Below, piece by piece: positions 15,339 through 24,637 of a DNA stretch of 64,000 nucleotides. Made by a program: the position numbers and the translations under genes. The stretch covers positions 186,001-250,000 of the forward strand of contig JACPYS010000043.1 in the NCBI GenBank assembly GCA_016195915.1. Reading direction: 5' to 3'. Each line of letters opens with the position of its first letter. Within the stretch, counting starts at the first letter, position 1. The notes under the pieces were generated by a model. That model had not been told where the DNA came from. It saw only the letters and a list, made by a program, of their open reading frames with translations, and made no database searches. The DNA is from Betaproteobacteria bacterium. Lineage in GTDB: Bacteria; Pseudomonadota; Gammaproteobacteria; Burkholderiales; SG8-39.

Positions 15339-17645
15339 TCAACCGGGCATGTCGAGGACCTGCTTGGCGATGATGTTTCGCTGGATCTCGTTGGTCCCGG
15401 CGTAAATGGTGGTGACCGCGGAATGCAGCAGGGGCGCAAGCGCGTTCATTTTGACGGCACCGAAATCCGCGTCGCCCTCACTGCCGCCGTGCTCGCCGGC
15501 AGTTTCGGCAAGCAGCATGCCGATCCGCGAGTAGGTGTCAGTCGCCCAGATCTTGAGCAGGGATACGCTTTGTGGCAGCGTCTCGCCGCGCTTCACGACG
15601 TCGGCGAAGTGCGCATACGCCGCGCCGAGGTCGGCCACGTCGAGCTGTGCCTCGGCGAAACGCTCGACGAACGCGCTGTCGTCGAACAGCCCGATGGCGT
15701 GCGCCATGCGCTCGAGCTGGTTGAGGGCGTACTGTGACTGCTGGGGGCTGCCGATGAAGATCCGCTCAAATCCGAGCAGCGCCTTGGCGATGGTCCAGCC
15801 CTGGTTCATCTCGCCGACCAGGTTCTCGCGCGGGACGCGCACCTTGTCAAAGAACACCTCGCAGAACTCCTCATCGCCGGTAATGTTGCGGATCGGCCGC
15901 ACGGTGATTCCCGACGTCTTGAGATCCACCAGCAGGAAGCTGATCCCGGCCTGCTTCTTCACGGTCTTGTCGGTGCGCACGAGCGCGAAGATGTGCGTCG
16001 CGTCCTGCGCGAGCGTAGTCCAGATCTTCTGCCCGGTAACGACAAAGCAGTCGTCCTCGACGAGTGCCTCGGTGCGCAGAGCGGCGAGGTCGGAGCCGGC
16101 GTTCGGCTCCGAGTATCCCTGGCACCAGACGTGGTCGCCCGAGACGATCTTCGGCAGAAAACGTTCCTGCTGCTGACTGTTGCCGTAGCGGATCAGCACC
16201 GGGCCAAGATTGATCAAACCCTGGTCCGGCATACGCGCCACGCCGTATTGCTCCATTTCTTCGATGAACGCGAGCAGCTTGTCGGGCGGCAGGCCCATGC
16301 CGCCGAACGCCTTCGGCCAGGCGGGCGCGATCCAGCCCTGGCGGGAGAGCGTGAAGTACCACGGCTGAATCTTGTCCCAGTGAAGGCGGCGCGTCGAATA
16401 GCGCAGCGGCTGCGGATAGTGCTTCTCGAGGAAGGCGCGCACCATTTGCCGGAATCCTGCTTCGGGCATCGCATCCCAGTCGGCATCGCGCGGGAACGGT
16501 CCGGAAAAGACGGTCTTCGGTGTCTTCTCCGTCTGCGGAGGTGAAAGCGCGAAGTGGCGCCGGCGGTGCTGCTTTGCGTTGCCGAGCCAGCTCGCTAGGC
16601 CGAGCGCGCGCTTGAAGTACAGCCCGACGTCGCATTCGTCTGTGTAGCCGATGGCGCCGTGGAACTGGATCGCGAGGCGCGTCACCAGAAGTGCCGCGTG
16701 CGCGCAGCGCGCCTTGACCCGGCTCGCTGCCGCGCCGAGCGTGACGTTCCCGCGCTCGACACCGGCAAGCGCGTCCCTGATCCCCGCGGCAGCGAGTTCC
16801 GTCTGGATGTAGGCATCGACGATCGTGTGCTGCAGCGCCTGGAAGCTGCCGAGCGGCTTGCCGAACTGAACACGCGTGTTGAGATACACGAGCGTGATCT
16901 CGAGCGCACGGCGAGCGATTCCGAGGAGCTCAGCGCCTTGCGCGATGCGCGCGGCGTCGTTCGCGTAGCCGACCGCCGCGTGTGCCGGCTCGCCGGAAGC
17001 GAGGCGGTGGGAGCGTGGAACGGCCGCGCGCTCAAATGTAAGCGAGCCCATCATCGTGCCGTCGATTCGCATTTCGCTCGACACCCCGACGCCGGGCGTC
17101 GCGGCGGGAACCCAGTAGAGCGCAATGCCCTCGGCGGCAATTGCGGAAACGATCCATCCGTCGGCACCATTGCCGGGCACGACGAACCGTTTACTCCCAG
17201 TGAGAAGTACCTGACCGTCCTGTTCGTCTGCAATCAAGGAGATGACTTCGGTATCGAGCGTTCCCGGCCGTTCCTGCCATGCGAGGCCGGCCATCACGCG
17301 GCCGGAGGTCATGTCGTCGATGAGTTGCGTCTTGAGCGCACTCTTGGGTGTTCGGCAAAGTGCCGCGACCGCCTGTACACCGACGCCCACGAACGGCTCC
17401 GGCAGGAGACTCCGGCCGACCTCTTCGGCGATTGCGGCAACCTCCGGCAAGCCCATTCCGAGCCCGCCTTGGTCCTCGGGTACAAGGATCGACAGCCAGC
17501 CCGCATCTGCAATGGCTTGCCATACGCCGCGCTCGAACCCCGGCGCGGAGCCGCGCAGGACTCGCACCCGTTTGCACTGGTCGGAACGGCGGAGGAAATC
17601 GCGCGCGCTGTTCCTGAATTCCACGCTCGAGTCTATTTCGCTCAT
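15339..17645 (-). CDS. Fused double acyl-CoA dehydrogenase
   Basis: The 768-residue protein holds two complete acyl-CoA dehydrogenase modules. The N-terminal one (about 5-365) has RVQFGKPLGSFQALQH and FHGAIGYTDECDVGLYFKRA. The C-terminal one (about 395-768) has WCQGYSEPNAGSDLAALRT, GQKIWTTLAQDATH and the end YAGTNEIQRNIIAKQVL. Usually such pairs are separate genes whose products form heteromers. The residue that is the catalytic glutamate in MCAD (YEGT) is alanine in the second module (YAGT), so the base must come from elsewhere. The ATG at 17645 has AGGAA nine bases upstream; an alternative ATG at 17654 overlaps the EthD stop codon. It probably oxidises a CoA thioester made by the CoA-transferase at 19607-20827. 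Confidence 0.88.
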   Translation of the reverse strand: MSEIDSSVEFRNSARDFLRRSDQCKRVRVLRGSAPGFERGVWQAIADAGWLSILVPEDQGGLGMGLPEVAAIAEEVGRSLLPEPFVGVGVQAVAALCRTPKSALKTQLIDDMTSGRVMAGLAWQERPGTLDTEVISLIADEQDGQVLLTGSKRFVVPGNGADGWIVSAIAAEGIALYWVPAATPGVGVSSEMRIDGTMMGSLTFERAAVPRSHRLASGEPAHAAVGYANDAARIAQGAELLGIARRALEITLVYLNTRVQFGKPLGSFQALQHTIVDAYIQTELAAAGIRDALAGVERGNVTLGAAASRVKARCAHAALLVTRLAIQFHGAIGYTDECDVGLYFKRALGLASWLGNAKQHRRRHFALSPPQTEKTPKTVFSGPFPRDADWDAMPEAGFRQMVRAFLEKHYPQPLRYSTRRLHWDKIQPWYFTLSRQGWIAPAWPKAFGGMGLPPDKLLAFIEEMEQYGVARMPDQGLINLGPVLIRYGNSQQQERFLPKIVSGDHVWCQGYSEPNAGSDLAALRTEALVEDDCFVVTGQKIWTTLAQDATHIFALVRTDKTVKKQAGISFLLVDLKTSGITVRPIRNITGDEEFCEVFFDKVRVPRENLVGEMNQGWTIAKALLGFERIFIGSPQQSQYALNQLERMAHAIGLFDDSAFVERFAEAQLDVADLGAAYAHFADVVKRGETLPQSVSLLKIWATDTYSRIGMLLAETAGEHGGSEGDADFGAVKMNALAPLLHSAVTTIYAGTNEIQRNIIAKQVLDMPG

Positions 17646-17650
17646 GCTCT

Positions 17651-18025
17651 TCATTTCCTGGTTGGGATTGCTGGCGGCTGCGGCGACCCCTGGCTCGGAA
17701 TGATCGTCCGCTCCTCGATCGTGAACGACTTGATCTGTCCAATGAAAGTGCCGCCGTCGACGTGCAAGGCTCTCGCCTCGGGCGAGGCGTTAGCGCGATT
17801 CATCGCCTCCAGATCGTCGTACCAGAGCTCCGCGATGCCGTCGATCTCGATGTCGATGGACGGAATATCGGGCCGCGTGCGCTCCGCAACGATGTGCGAC
17901 TGCACGTAGCGGCGCAATCCCGGCACGGCGATGGCGAGGGGGGCGTGGATCTCGATCCAATGGCGGACGAACGCTTCATGGGAGAGGCCCAGCTTGCGGC
18001 TCAGCAGAGAAAGGCTTTTGATCAT
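17651..18025 (-). CDS. EthD domain-containing protein
   Basis: The 124-residue protein has the EthD-type ferredoxin-like fold pattern: MIKSLSLLSRKLGLSHEAFVRHWIEIHAPLA, then a central PGLRRYVQSHIV and a C-terminal strand with the acidic DGIAELWYDD. EthD proteins appear next to catabolic genes and act as small accessory or isomerase-like enzymes. It overlaps the dehydrogenase gene downstream, which suggests coupled translation. A GAGGT ribosome site precedes the ATG at 18025. Confidence 0.85.
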   Translation of the reverse strand: MIKSLSLLSRKLGLSHEAFVRHWIEIHAPLAIAVPGLRRYVQSHIVAERTRPDIPSIDIEIDGIAELWYDDLEAMNRANASPEARALHVDGGTFIGQIKSFTIEERTIIPSQGSPQPPAIPTRK

Positions 18026-18156
18026 GTAAGGTGACCTCGAGGCTGTGGCGGAAGCCTCGCTGGTAGCCGAGGTTCAGCCGTTTTGCGGGTTTGATGCGGA
18101 GTCCTCACTCGTATGTCCATTGCGCGTCCCGGTAGCGTCGGGGCGAGAGCCGGATG

Positions 18157-19047
18157 TTAATCGGGTATGCCTGCGCCGATTCCGTACAGGCGCGCGGGAT
18201 TGTCGACGAGGATCTTGTGCCGCAAGCCGTCTTCCCCGCACCAGAAGTCGAGCAGGTCCAGCAGATGCCCGGCGTCGGGCGTCGCTTCCCCCATGCGCAG
18301 GTAGGGCCAGTCGCTGCCCCAGAGGAGGCGATCGGGATTGGTGCGCGCGAGCGCATCATGGAACGGCCGCACGTCCTCGAAGTCCGGGAAAAGCTTCGAG
18401 TTCCGCGCAGGCGACATTTTCACCCAAACGCTGCCGCCCGTGAGCAGCTCCAGGAGTTCCTGGAACGCTGCATCCTGCACGCCGCGCGTGACATCGAAGC
18501 GCGCCATGTGGTCCAGTACCAACGGAATGCCGGACGCGAGCAGCATCGGTGCGGCCGCGATGACGGTATCGCAGGTCGCCCAGAATTGGGCGTGCCAGCC
18601 CAGTTCTTTCAGGCGCGGCGCGAGACTCGAGAATTCATCCAGTCCGACGGCACCGGCAAAGCGCCCCCCACTGGGGGCGCCCGCGTCTACAAAACGCAGC
18701 GCGCGTACGCCGCGGCGGTGCATGGCGGCAAGTTCGGCGTCCGTGACGGCCGAGGTTGCGACCGCCGTGCCCCGCAGGCGCGAGCCCGCGCGATCGAGCG
18801 CGTCCAACAGCGCCTCGTGGTTCAGCCCGTAGGCCGAGGGATGCACAAGCACGCCGCGCGCGAGCCCGACGCGATCGAGCATCGCTAGGTATACCTCGAC
18901 CGGCGCGGGCGGAGGCGTGTAGCTGCGCTCGGCCGCGAGCGGAAAGCGCTCGTAGGGCCCGAAGATGTGCGTATGGCAGTCCCACGCGCCCGCCGGCAAC
19001 GCGCGCTTTGGCGGCGACTGGTTCGGGGGGGACCGCGCTGCCGGCAT
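18157..19047 (-). CDS. Amidohydrolase family protein (2-pyrone-4,6-dicarboxylate lactonase-like)
   Basis: The 296-residue TIM-barrel protein starts its fold with AGAWDCHTHIFGPYERFPL, the HxH metal motif in the form seen in LigI-type lactonases. It ends with LLWGSDWPYLRMGE and the C-terminal DNPARLYG. Family members hydrolyse cyclic esters or carboxylates such as 2-pyrone-4,6-dicarboxylate. The start overlaps the stop codon of the carboxymuconolactone decarboxylase-like gene. The presence of a lactonase-like and a CMD-like enzyme together points to a ring-derived acid as the operon's substrate. Confidence 0.85.
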   Translation of the reverse strand: MPAARSPPNQSPPKRALPAGAWDCHTHIFGPYERFPLAAERSYTPPPAPVEVYLAMLDRVGLARGVLVHPSAYGLNHEALLDALDRAGSRLRGTAVATSAVTDAELAAMHRRGVRALRFVDAGAPSGGRFAGAVGLDEFSSLAPRLKELGWHAQFWATCDTVIAAAPMLLASGIPLVLDHMARFDVTRGVQDAAFQELLELLTGGSVWVKMSPARNSKLFPDFEDVRPFHDALARTNPDRLLWGSDWPYLRMGEATPDAGHLLDLLDFWCGEDGLRHKILVDNPARLYGIGAGIPD

Positions 19048-19607
19048 CAGCGACCGAGAGGTGGAAGCTCTGGCGCAGAACCGTCGGGCAGCGGAATTTC
19101 GTGCGCGAGAAGCGTCATAGCTACCATCGAGTAGTAGCCTATAAGGGCGGTCAGTTCGACCACGCCCAGCGTGCCGAGGAGCTTGTGGGCCCGGCCATAG
19201 GTTTCTTCGCCGACCGACTTCTCTTCATGCATTTCGCGGCAGAAATCGTATACCGCCTGCTCGTCGCCGGCAGTAAACGCCGGGCGACGCCCAATCCGGA
19301 TCGCTTCGACTACCGCGGCCGACAGCCCGCCTTTCAGCGCTGCGGGCGCGTGCTGCTGCCACTCGAGCTGGCTGGTCCAATGGCGCGCGGTCACGAGGAT
19401 TGCCAGTTCCGACAGCCGAGGCGCAAGGCTCGTGCGATAGCGCAGGATTTCGCCGAACTGCTGCCATTTGTCGGCGAGTTCCGGCCGGTGCAGCGCGGCG
19501 CGCAGCGGGCCGACGACCACGCCGCGCGGGCCGCTTACCACAGTGTCGTACACGCGCCGCTGCTCCACCGACATGTTCTCGATCGGAAAAAGAGGGATTC
19601 GCGCCAT
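19047..19607 (-). CDS. Carboxymuconolactone decarboxylase family protein
   Basis: The 186-residue protein has the CMD/AhpD-like helical core SELAILVTARHWTSQLEWQQHAPAALKGGLS. No CxxC pair is present, so it belongs to the non-redox CMD group rather than to AhpD peroxidase partners. The start is the ATG at 19607, which shares its first base with the preceding TGA (TGATG); the upstream TTG at 19610 is less likely. Substrate unknown; it is often found with CoA-transferases and Bug genes in Burkholderiales. Confidence 0.85.
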   Translation of the reverse strand: MARIPLFPIENMSVEQRRVYDTVVSGPRGVVVGPLRAALHRPELADKWQQFGEILRYRTSLAPRLSELAILVTARHWTSQLEWQQHAPAALKGGLSAAVVEAIRIGRRPAFTAGDEQAVYDFCREMHEEKSVGEETYGRAHKLLGTLGVVELTALIGYYSMVAMTLLAHEIPLPDGSAPELPPLGR

Positions 19608-20827
19608 CAAATAATTCCGGACTTGCGAAGTTGTTCCACTTCGTAGTTCTCAATACCCAAGCCATGCAGGATTTCCAGCGTGTGCTGACCAAGCAGAGGC
19701 GGCGGAACATCGTGCTTGAGCGGCGCCTGCATGAAGCGCATCGGGCTTGCGACCTGGGGAAGTTTCGCGCCGCTTGGGTGCGCGAGCTCGAAAAGCATGC
19801 CGCGATGCTTGACCTGTTCGTCGGCAAACGCTTCCGGAATGCTGTTGATCGGACCGCATGGAATGCCAACCGCCTCAAACGCTGCGACCCAGTGCGCGCG
19901 GTCCTGCTTGTTCAGTTCGGCAATGATCATCGGGTTCAGCACGCCGTGATTGCGCACCCGCGCCGGGTTCGTGGCAAACTGCTCGTCCTTGGCCCACTCG
20001 GGCCGCCCGAGCGCATCGCAGAATTTCACGAACTGCCCGTCGTTTCCGACCACGATGACGACCTTGCCGTCGCGGCACGGAAACACATCCTGCGGCTGAA
20101 TGTTCGGATGCGCATTGCCGCTGCGGCGCGGAGTCTTGCCCGAGACCAGGTGATTCATCGCCTGGTTGGCGAGAAAGCCGACTTGCACGTCGAGCATGCC
20201 GATGTCGATGTATTCGCCGTTCCCGGAAACGTCGCGCCGCGCGAGCGCTGCGAGCATCGCCACCGTCGCGTACATGCCAGTCATGATGTCCACGATCGGG
20301 ATGCCAACCTTCTGCGGCCCGCCGCCGGGCTTGTCGTCGCGCTCACCGGTGATGCTCATCAGGCCGCCCATCGCCTGGATGAGGAAGTCGTAGGCGGCCT
20401 GGTCGCGGCGCGGACCCGTCTGCCCGAAGCCCGTCACCGAGCAGTAAATGAGCTTCGGGTTGATCTTTTTCAGATCCGCATAACCCAGCCCGAAGCGCGG
20501 CAGCGTCCCGACCTTGTAGTTCTCGAGCAGGATGTCCGAGCGCGCGGCGAGCGCGCGCACGATGCGTTGCCCCTCGGGTTTGTCCAGGCTAAGTGTAATC
20601 GAGCGCTTGCCGCGGTTAACCGAGAGGTAGTAGCCCGCCTCTTTGGTCTCGGTACCGTCGGGCTTCTTCAGAAATGGCGGACCCCAGCTCCTCGTATCGT
20701 CGCCCGCGCCCGGACGCTCCACTTTGATCACATCGGCACCAAGATCAGCAAGTACCTGGCCTGCCCAGGGGCCAGCCATGATACGGCTCAGGTCCAGAAC
20801 TCGAATGTGGGAAAGGGGGCCTGCCAT
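19607..20827 (-). CDS. CoA-transferase family III (CaiB/BaiF)
   Basis: The 406-residue protein begins MAGPLSHIRVLDLSRIMAGPWAGQ, the standard family III N-terminus, with VIKVERPGAGDDTRSWGPPF, VNRGKRSITLSLDKPEGQ and LLENYKVGTLPRFGLGY. The catalytic aspartate region is VDIMTGMYATVAMLAAL. It transfers CoA between carboxylic acids, probably priming the operon's substrate for the fused dehydrogenase. The ATG at 20827 is chosen over the open upstream frame, with AGGAAGAAAA just before it. It lies 14 bases after the Bug gene at 20842. Confidence 0.93.
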   Translation of the reverse strand: MAGPLSHIRVLDLSRIMAGPWAGQVLADLGADVIKVERPGAGDDTRSWGPPFLKKPDGTETKEAGYYLSVNRGKRSITLSLDKPEGQRIVRALAARSDILLENYKVGTLPRFGLGYADLKKINPKLIYCSVTGFGQTGPRRDQAAYDFLIQAMGGLMSITGERDDKPGGGPQKVGIPIVDIMTGMYATVAMLAALARRDVSGNGEYIDIGMLDVQVGFLANQAMNHLVSGKTPRRSGNAHPNIQPQDVFPCRDGKVVIVVGNDGQFVKFCDALGRPEWAKDEQFATNPARVRNHGVLNPMIIAELNKQDRAHWVAAFEAVGIPCGPINSIPEAFADEQVKHRGMLFELAHPSGAKLPQVASPMRFMQAPLKHDVPPPLLGQHTLEILHGLGIENYEVEQLRKSGII

Positions 20828-20841
20828 GGTTTTCTTCCTCT

Positions 20842-21840
20842 TCAGTCGATGCGCGCGCCGGATGCTTTGACGACCGCGGCCCATTTCGCGAGTTCCGTCC
20901 TGATGACTCCCGCGAAAGCCTTGGGAGTCGAGTAAAGCGGCTCGATGCCGACGGCGAGGAGCTGCTTCTTCAATTCGGCATCCGCCATCACGACCCGGAT
21001 TTCGGCGTTAAGGCGAGTGACGATTTCAGGCGGAGTCCTCGCCGGCGCAACCACGCCGAGCCAGTTAGAAATGTCGAACCCCGTGAGACCGGCCTCGGCG
21101 ATAGACGGAATTCCTGGTAGGGACTCGGAACGCTTGGGGCTGGTGACGCCGAGCGCGCGCACTTTGCCAATCGTGATGTAGTCCTTATAGACAGCGATGG
21201 AATCGAAAATCATCGAGATGCGCCCGCCAAGCAGGTCGGTAGCAGCAGGGCCGCTGCCCCTGTAGGGGACATGCGTGATATCGATTCCTGCCATCGATTT
21301 GAATAGCTCGCCGGAAAGGTGGCTTGAGCTGCCGTTGCCTGCCGAGCCAAAGGTGAGCGTGCCCGGGCTTGCTTTGGCGAGCGCTATCAATTCTTTTACC
21401 GTTGTAGCCTTTACCGACGGATGAACGACCAGTACACGGGGCGTCGCATGCGTGAGGCTGATGGGCGCAAAATCCTTGACCGGGTCATAGCGCAGCTTTG
21501 CGTACAGCTGCGGGTTGATCGCCAGCGTTCCCATGGTGGCGAACAGGAGCGTGTAACCGTCCGGCGGCGCGCTCGCTACAGCCTCCGCTGCGATCGTGCC
21601 GCCTGCACCGCCTCGGTTGTCCAGCACTACGGGCTTACCCAGCCGCTCGGCGAGTTTTTGTGCGAGCGATCGCGCCATGAAATCCGCCGCGCCGCCGGCG
21701 GGATAGGGCACGATCAAACGAATCGGCTGCTCCGGATAGGCTGACCATGCAACCGCGGGCGCTACAAGCGCCAGCAATAACGCAGCGAATCCAGGACCGA
21801 TGCCGTGAAGCGCTTTGCCAAAGGCTTGGGTCAGATGCAT
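20842..21840 (-). CDS. Bug/TctC family periplasmic solute-binding protein
   Basis: The 332-residue protein has a long signal peptide (ending VAWSAYPEQP) and the signature IRLIVPYPAGGAADFMARSLAQ, DNRGGAGGTIAAE and HVPYRGSGPAATDLLGG. It is the first structural gene of the minus-strand set that continues into the CoA-transferase, CMD, amidohydrolase, EthD and dehydrogenase genes. It lies just downstream of the LysR gene, which is in the same direction. Its ligand is probably the acid that this set degrades. Confidence 0.92.
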   Translation of the reverse strand: MHLTQAFGKALHGIGPGFAALLLALVAPAVAWSAYPEQPIRLIVPYPAGGAADFMARSLAQKLAERLGKPVVLDNRGGAGGTIAAEAVASAPPDGYTLLFATMGTLAINPQLYAKLRYDPVKDFAPISLTHATPRVLVVHPSVKATTVKELIALAKASPGTLTFGSAGNGSSSHLSGELFKSMAGIDITHVPYRGSGPAATDLLGGRISMIFDSIAVYKDYITIGKVRALGVTSPKRSESLPGIPSIAEAGLTGFDISNWLGVVAPARTPPEIVTRLNAEIRVVMADAELKKQLLAVGIEPLYSTPKAFAGVIRTELAKWAAVVKASGARID

Positions 21841-21931
21841 GACTGTAGTCTAGCCGTGCAACGGGCCGAAGCGCCACGCGCAGAGCCGGAAAAGCAGATA
21901 TTCCTCGCCAGGCATAGCTCGCACCACGCGC

Positions 21932-22858
21932 TCAGCTACGACGATGCTGCCAGCCCCCTTTCGATGCCTGTTCGTCGACGATGACGCGCAAGAGCTTGGC
22001 CGCTTCGCGCGCGGCAAGGGTAAGGGGACGCTCGGTCGTGGTCGCTAGGGTGATCGTACGGTCGAGCCCCGGGCTAACGATGCGCGACGCCCGCAGACTT
22101 CCCCTCTCGACCTCGCGCGAGACGGCATGCATCGCCAGGATCGCGTAACCGTGACCATCCAGAGCGAACTGCTTTTGAATTGGGATTGAGTCAGCCTCCA
22201 TGGCAACAGAAAGCGCGATCCGCCGACTTCGGGCTATCTGGTCGAGCGCGACGCGCAGCCCATTGGGCGCGCCCGGCAAACAAAGCAACAAACGGTCAAG
22301 CCTCACGAACTTTACCGTTGACGAGCGTGTAATCGCATCGCCCGATCGTCCAACCAAGCAGGATTCGACAACTGCGAGCGATTGTTCCGCTCGTGCACTG
22401 CTCTTGCCATAACGATAAAGAATCGCCATATCCAGCAGGCCCTTCGACACCCATTCGTCGAGCTGACCGCTAGAGCCCTCAAAGATGTGCAGGAGGACGT
22501 GCGGGTAGCGCTCGCGGGCCTGGCGATAGAGCTGCGTTACCAGAAGGTGCGCTGTCGAGGGCAGAATTCCGATGGCCACCTTGCCGTAGGGTTTGCCAGC
22601 GCTGGAACGAATTTCGTTCGCGAGCTGTTCGGCGTCGGTCAGGAGGCCCCGGGCGCGCTGCAGGATTCGTTCGCCCAGTTCGGTTAGCGCGACACCTCGG
22701 CCGGTCCGGTGAAAGAGGCGCCCCCCGAAATCGCGCTCCAGCGCGCTGATCTGCAGGCTGAGCGAAGACTGCGTGGTATCGAGCATCATTGCGGCCTTGG
22801 TCAGACTGCCAAGCTCCGCTACTTTCACGAAGCGGCCCAATTTGGCGAGATCCATCAT
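21932..22858 (-). CDS. LysR family transcriptional regulator
   Basis: The 308-residue regulator has an N-terminal winged helix-turn-helix (FVKVAELGSLTKAAMMLDTTQSSLSLQISALERDFGGRLFHR) and a periplasmic-binding-like effector domain (GKVAIGILPST, then the C-terminal RTITLATTTERPLT). Start ATG 22858, or 22855, gives the usual LysR length; the open frame to 22927 covers the promoter. It is divergent from the Bug gene at 22980 and points into the catabolic set at 21.8-14.3 kb, so it probably controls one or both in response to a pathway acid. Confidence 0.9.
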   Translation of the reverse strand: MMDLAKLGRFVKVAELGSLTKAAMMLDTTQSSLSLQISALERDFGGRLFHRTGRGVALTELGERILQRARGLLTDAEQLANEIRSSAGKPYGKVAIGILPSTAHLLVTQLYRQARERYPHVLLHIFEGSSGQLDEWVSKGLLDMAILYRYGKSSARAEQSLAVVESCLVGRSGDAITRSSTVKFVRLDRLLLCLPGAPNGLRVALDQIARSRRIALSVAMEADSIPIQKQFALDGHGYAILAMHAVSREVERGSLRASRIVSPGLDRTITLATTTERPLTLAAREAAKLLRVIVDEQASKGGWQHRRS

Positions 22859-22876
22859 CGCGCGCACCCATGTCGT

Positions 22877-22918
22877 GACATATCTAATTGAGAATATCTG
22901 CTTTGCTGGACATATGTC
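22877..22918. promoter_or_regulatory. Candidate LysR operator in the divergent promoter
   Basis: A perfect 10-bp palindrome GACATATGTC lies at 22909-22918, and the half-site GACATAT recurs at 22877-22883, 32 bases (about three helical turns) away. Between them TCTAATTGAGA is a near-palindrome of the T-N11-A kind. The stretch is AT-rich and sits between the LysR gene and the divergent Bug gene at 22980. Confidence 0.45.
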
Positions 22919-22979
22919 TAGCGACAAGGCTGTGTGCGCCCTAGACTAGCTCCACGCCCTGGATTTGGAGGAGTAAGCC

Positions 22980-23945
22980 GTGAACTTGGTTTTCAGCGTA
23001 GTGATACTGACAATATTTTCTGCGTCCTCGGGCATTGCCCAAGCGCAGGGTTATCCGACCAAACCTGTTCGAATCGTTGTGCCGTTTGCTGCGGGCGGTC
23101 CGGTGGATTTCATTGCGCGGGCGCTCGGCGCCAAATTGAGCGCTTCGTTTGGGCAGCCGGTTATCGTCGACAACCGCGCCGGCGCAAGCACCATCGTGGG
23201 TACGGAAAACGTCGTCAAATCATCGCCTGACGGCTACAGCATCCTGATCGTCGGTGCGGGTGCACGTACGATCCTGCCATTCGTCACCCGCCTGCCATAC
23301 GATCCCGCAAAGGATCTGATCGCGGTGTCCCCGGTAGCGAGTGCACCTCAGATCTTCGTCGCGAGCACGAAGGCGGGATACTCGTCCCTGGGCGGCTTTA
23401 TTGCCTACGCGAAATCCCATCCCGGCAAAGTCAATTTTGGTTCAGTGGGCAACACCACGATCACGTACTTGGTGGGGGCGGTACTGAAGAAGGAAGCGGG
23501 CATTCAGGTCCAGGACATCCCCTATGGCGGCGGTGCGCCCGCGGTGCAGGCTCTTCTGGGCGGGGAGATCGACGTCCTGACCGCGGACGTCAGCGCCGTG
23601 GCGCCGCAAATAAAGGCTGGGAAGCTGATCGCGTTAGCGGTGACCAGCGCTACGCGCAGCGCTCTCTTGCCGGATGTTCCGACCGTTGCTGAGGCAGGAT
23701 ACCCGGGTGCGCTCGGGAGCAATATTTACGGGATGTTCGTCGCAAAGAATACTTCCAAGGAGATCGTGCAGAAGATCAGCCAGGCCACTGCGGCGGCGGT
23801 TAAGACACCGGATTTGCAGGACCGCTTCGGCAACGCCGGAATGCTCGCTATAAGCAGCTCGCCCGATGAGTTCGAAAAGCAGCTGCGCGCGGATGCGGGA
23901 AAGTGGGGTTCGCTGGCCAAGTCTCTCGGCGTCCGACTTGAATGA
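22980..23945 (+). CDS. Bug/TctC family periplasmic solute-binding protein
   Basis: The 321-residue protein starts with GTG preceded by GGAGG. A signal peptide ends GIAQAQGYPTKP and is followed by VRIVVPFAAGGPVDFIARAL and DNRAGASTIVGTE. The ligand-loop motif differs from that of its relatives: DIPYGGGAPAVQ replaces the usual HVPYKG. It heads the plus-strand set with a GST, enoyl-CoA hydratase, a second Bug gene and a cyclase. Confidence 0.92.
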   Translation: MNLVFSVVILTIFSASSGIAQAQGYPTKPVRIVVPFAAGGPVDFIARALGAKLSASFGQPVIVDNRAGASTIVGTENVVKSSPDGYSILIVGAGARTILPFVTRLPYDPAKDLIAVSPVASAPQIFVASTKAGYSSLGGFIAYAKSHPGKVNFGSVGNTTITYLVGAVLKKEAGIQVQDIPYGGGAPAVQALLGGEIDVLTADVSAVAPQIKAGKLIALAVTSATRSALLPDVPTVAEAGYPGALGSNIYGMFVAKNTSKEIVQKISQATAAAVKTPDLQDRFGNAGMLAISSSPDEFEKQLRADAGKWGSLAKSLGVRLE

Positions 23946-24009
23946 ACTACCGGCAACTCGTCGCCTACGGTCTGCAACATGTGGCCATCGAGTGTTTACA
24001 CTGCAACCA

Positions 24010-24627
24010 ATGAAACTGCACTGGTCGCCCCGTTCACCATACGTGCGCAAGGTCATGATCGTCGCGTACGAGGCGGGGCTCGTCGACCGAATCGAACGAA
24101 TGCGCAGCGTCGCGGCGATGCGAAAGCCGAACCCTGCGATCATGCGCGACAATCCCTTGAGCAAGATTCCTACCCTGGTACTGGATGACGGCCGGGTACT
24201 TTTCGATTCGGCTGTAATCTGCGAGTACCTGGACAGCCTGCATGCAAGAACGCCGTTGTTCCCGAAATCCGGGCAGACGCGGTGGGACGCGCTGCGCTGG
24301 CACGCGCTCGGCGACGGCCTGCTCGATGCGCTCATCCTGTGGCGCAACGAGCGAGAGCGCGAGCCGGGACAGCGCCTGCAGGACCTGATGGAAGCGTTTG
24401 AGCTGAAGACGCGCGCGGCGCTCGCGGTGCTCGACCGGGAGACGCAGCCGCTCGAGGCGGCGCCGTTCGGAATCGGCCACATCGCGATCGTCTGCGCGCT
24501 GGGCTACCTGGATTTCCGCTTTGCCGGTTTCGACTGGCGGTCGGGGCATCAGCAGATCGCCGCGTGGTTCGACAAGCAATCGCAGCGGCCATCGGTGCAG
24601 AATACAGCGCCGGTGGACGATCAATAG
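24010..24627 (+). CDS. Glutathione S-transferase family protein
   Basis: The 205-residue protein has an N-terminal thioredoxin-like half (MKLHWSPRSPYVRKVMIVAYE, SKIPTLVLDDGRVLFDSAVICEYLD) and an all-helical C-terminal half. In GSTs the SxxxRK and DS motifs bind glutathione. Many such bacterial proteins take part in aromatic compound breakdown (isomerisation, dechlorination or ether cleavage). The ATG at 24010 gives the normal length; the longer open frame would extend back into the Bug gene. Confidence 0.88.
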   Translation: MKLHWSPRSPYVRKVMIVAYEAGLVDRIERMRSVAAMRKPNPAIMRDNPLSKIPTLVLDDGRVLFDSAVICEYLDSLHARTPLFPKSGQTRWDALRWHALGDGLLDALILWRNEREREPGQRLQDLMEAFELKTRAALAVLDRETQPLEAAPFGIGHIAIVCALGYLDFRFAGFDWRSGHQQIAAWFDKQSQRPSVQNTAPVDDQ

Positions 24628-24637
24628 AGGAGAGACA

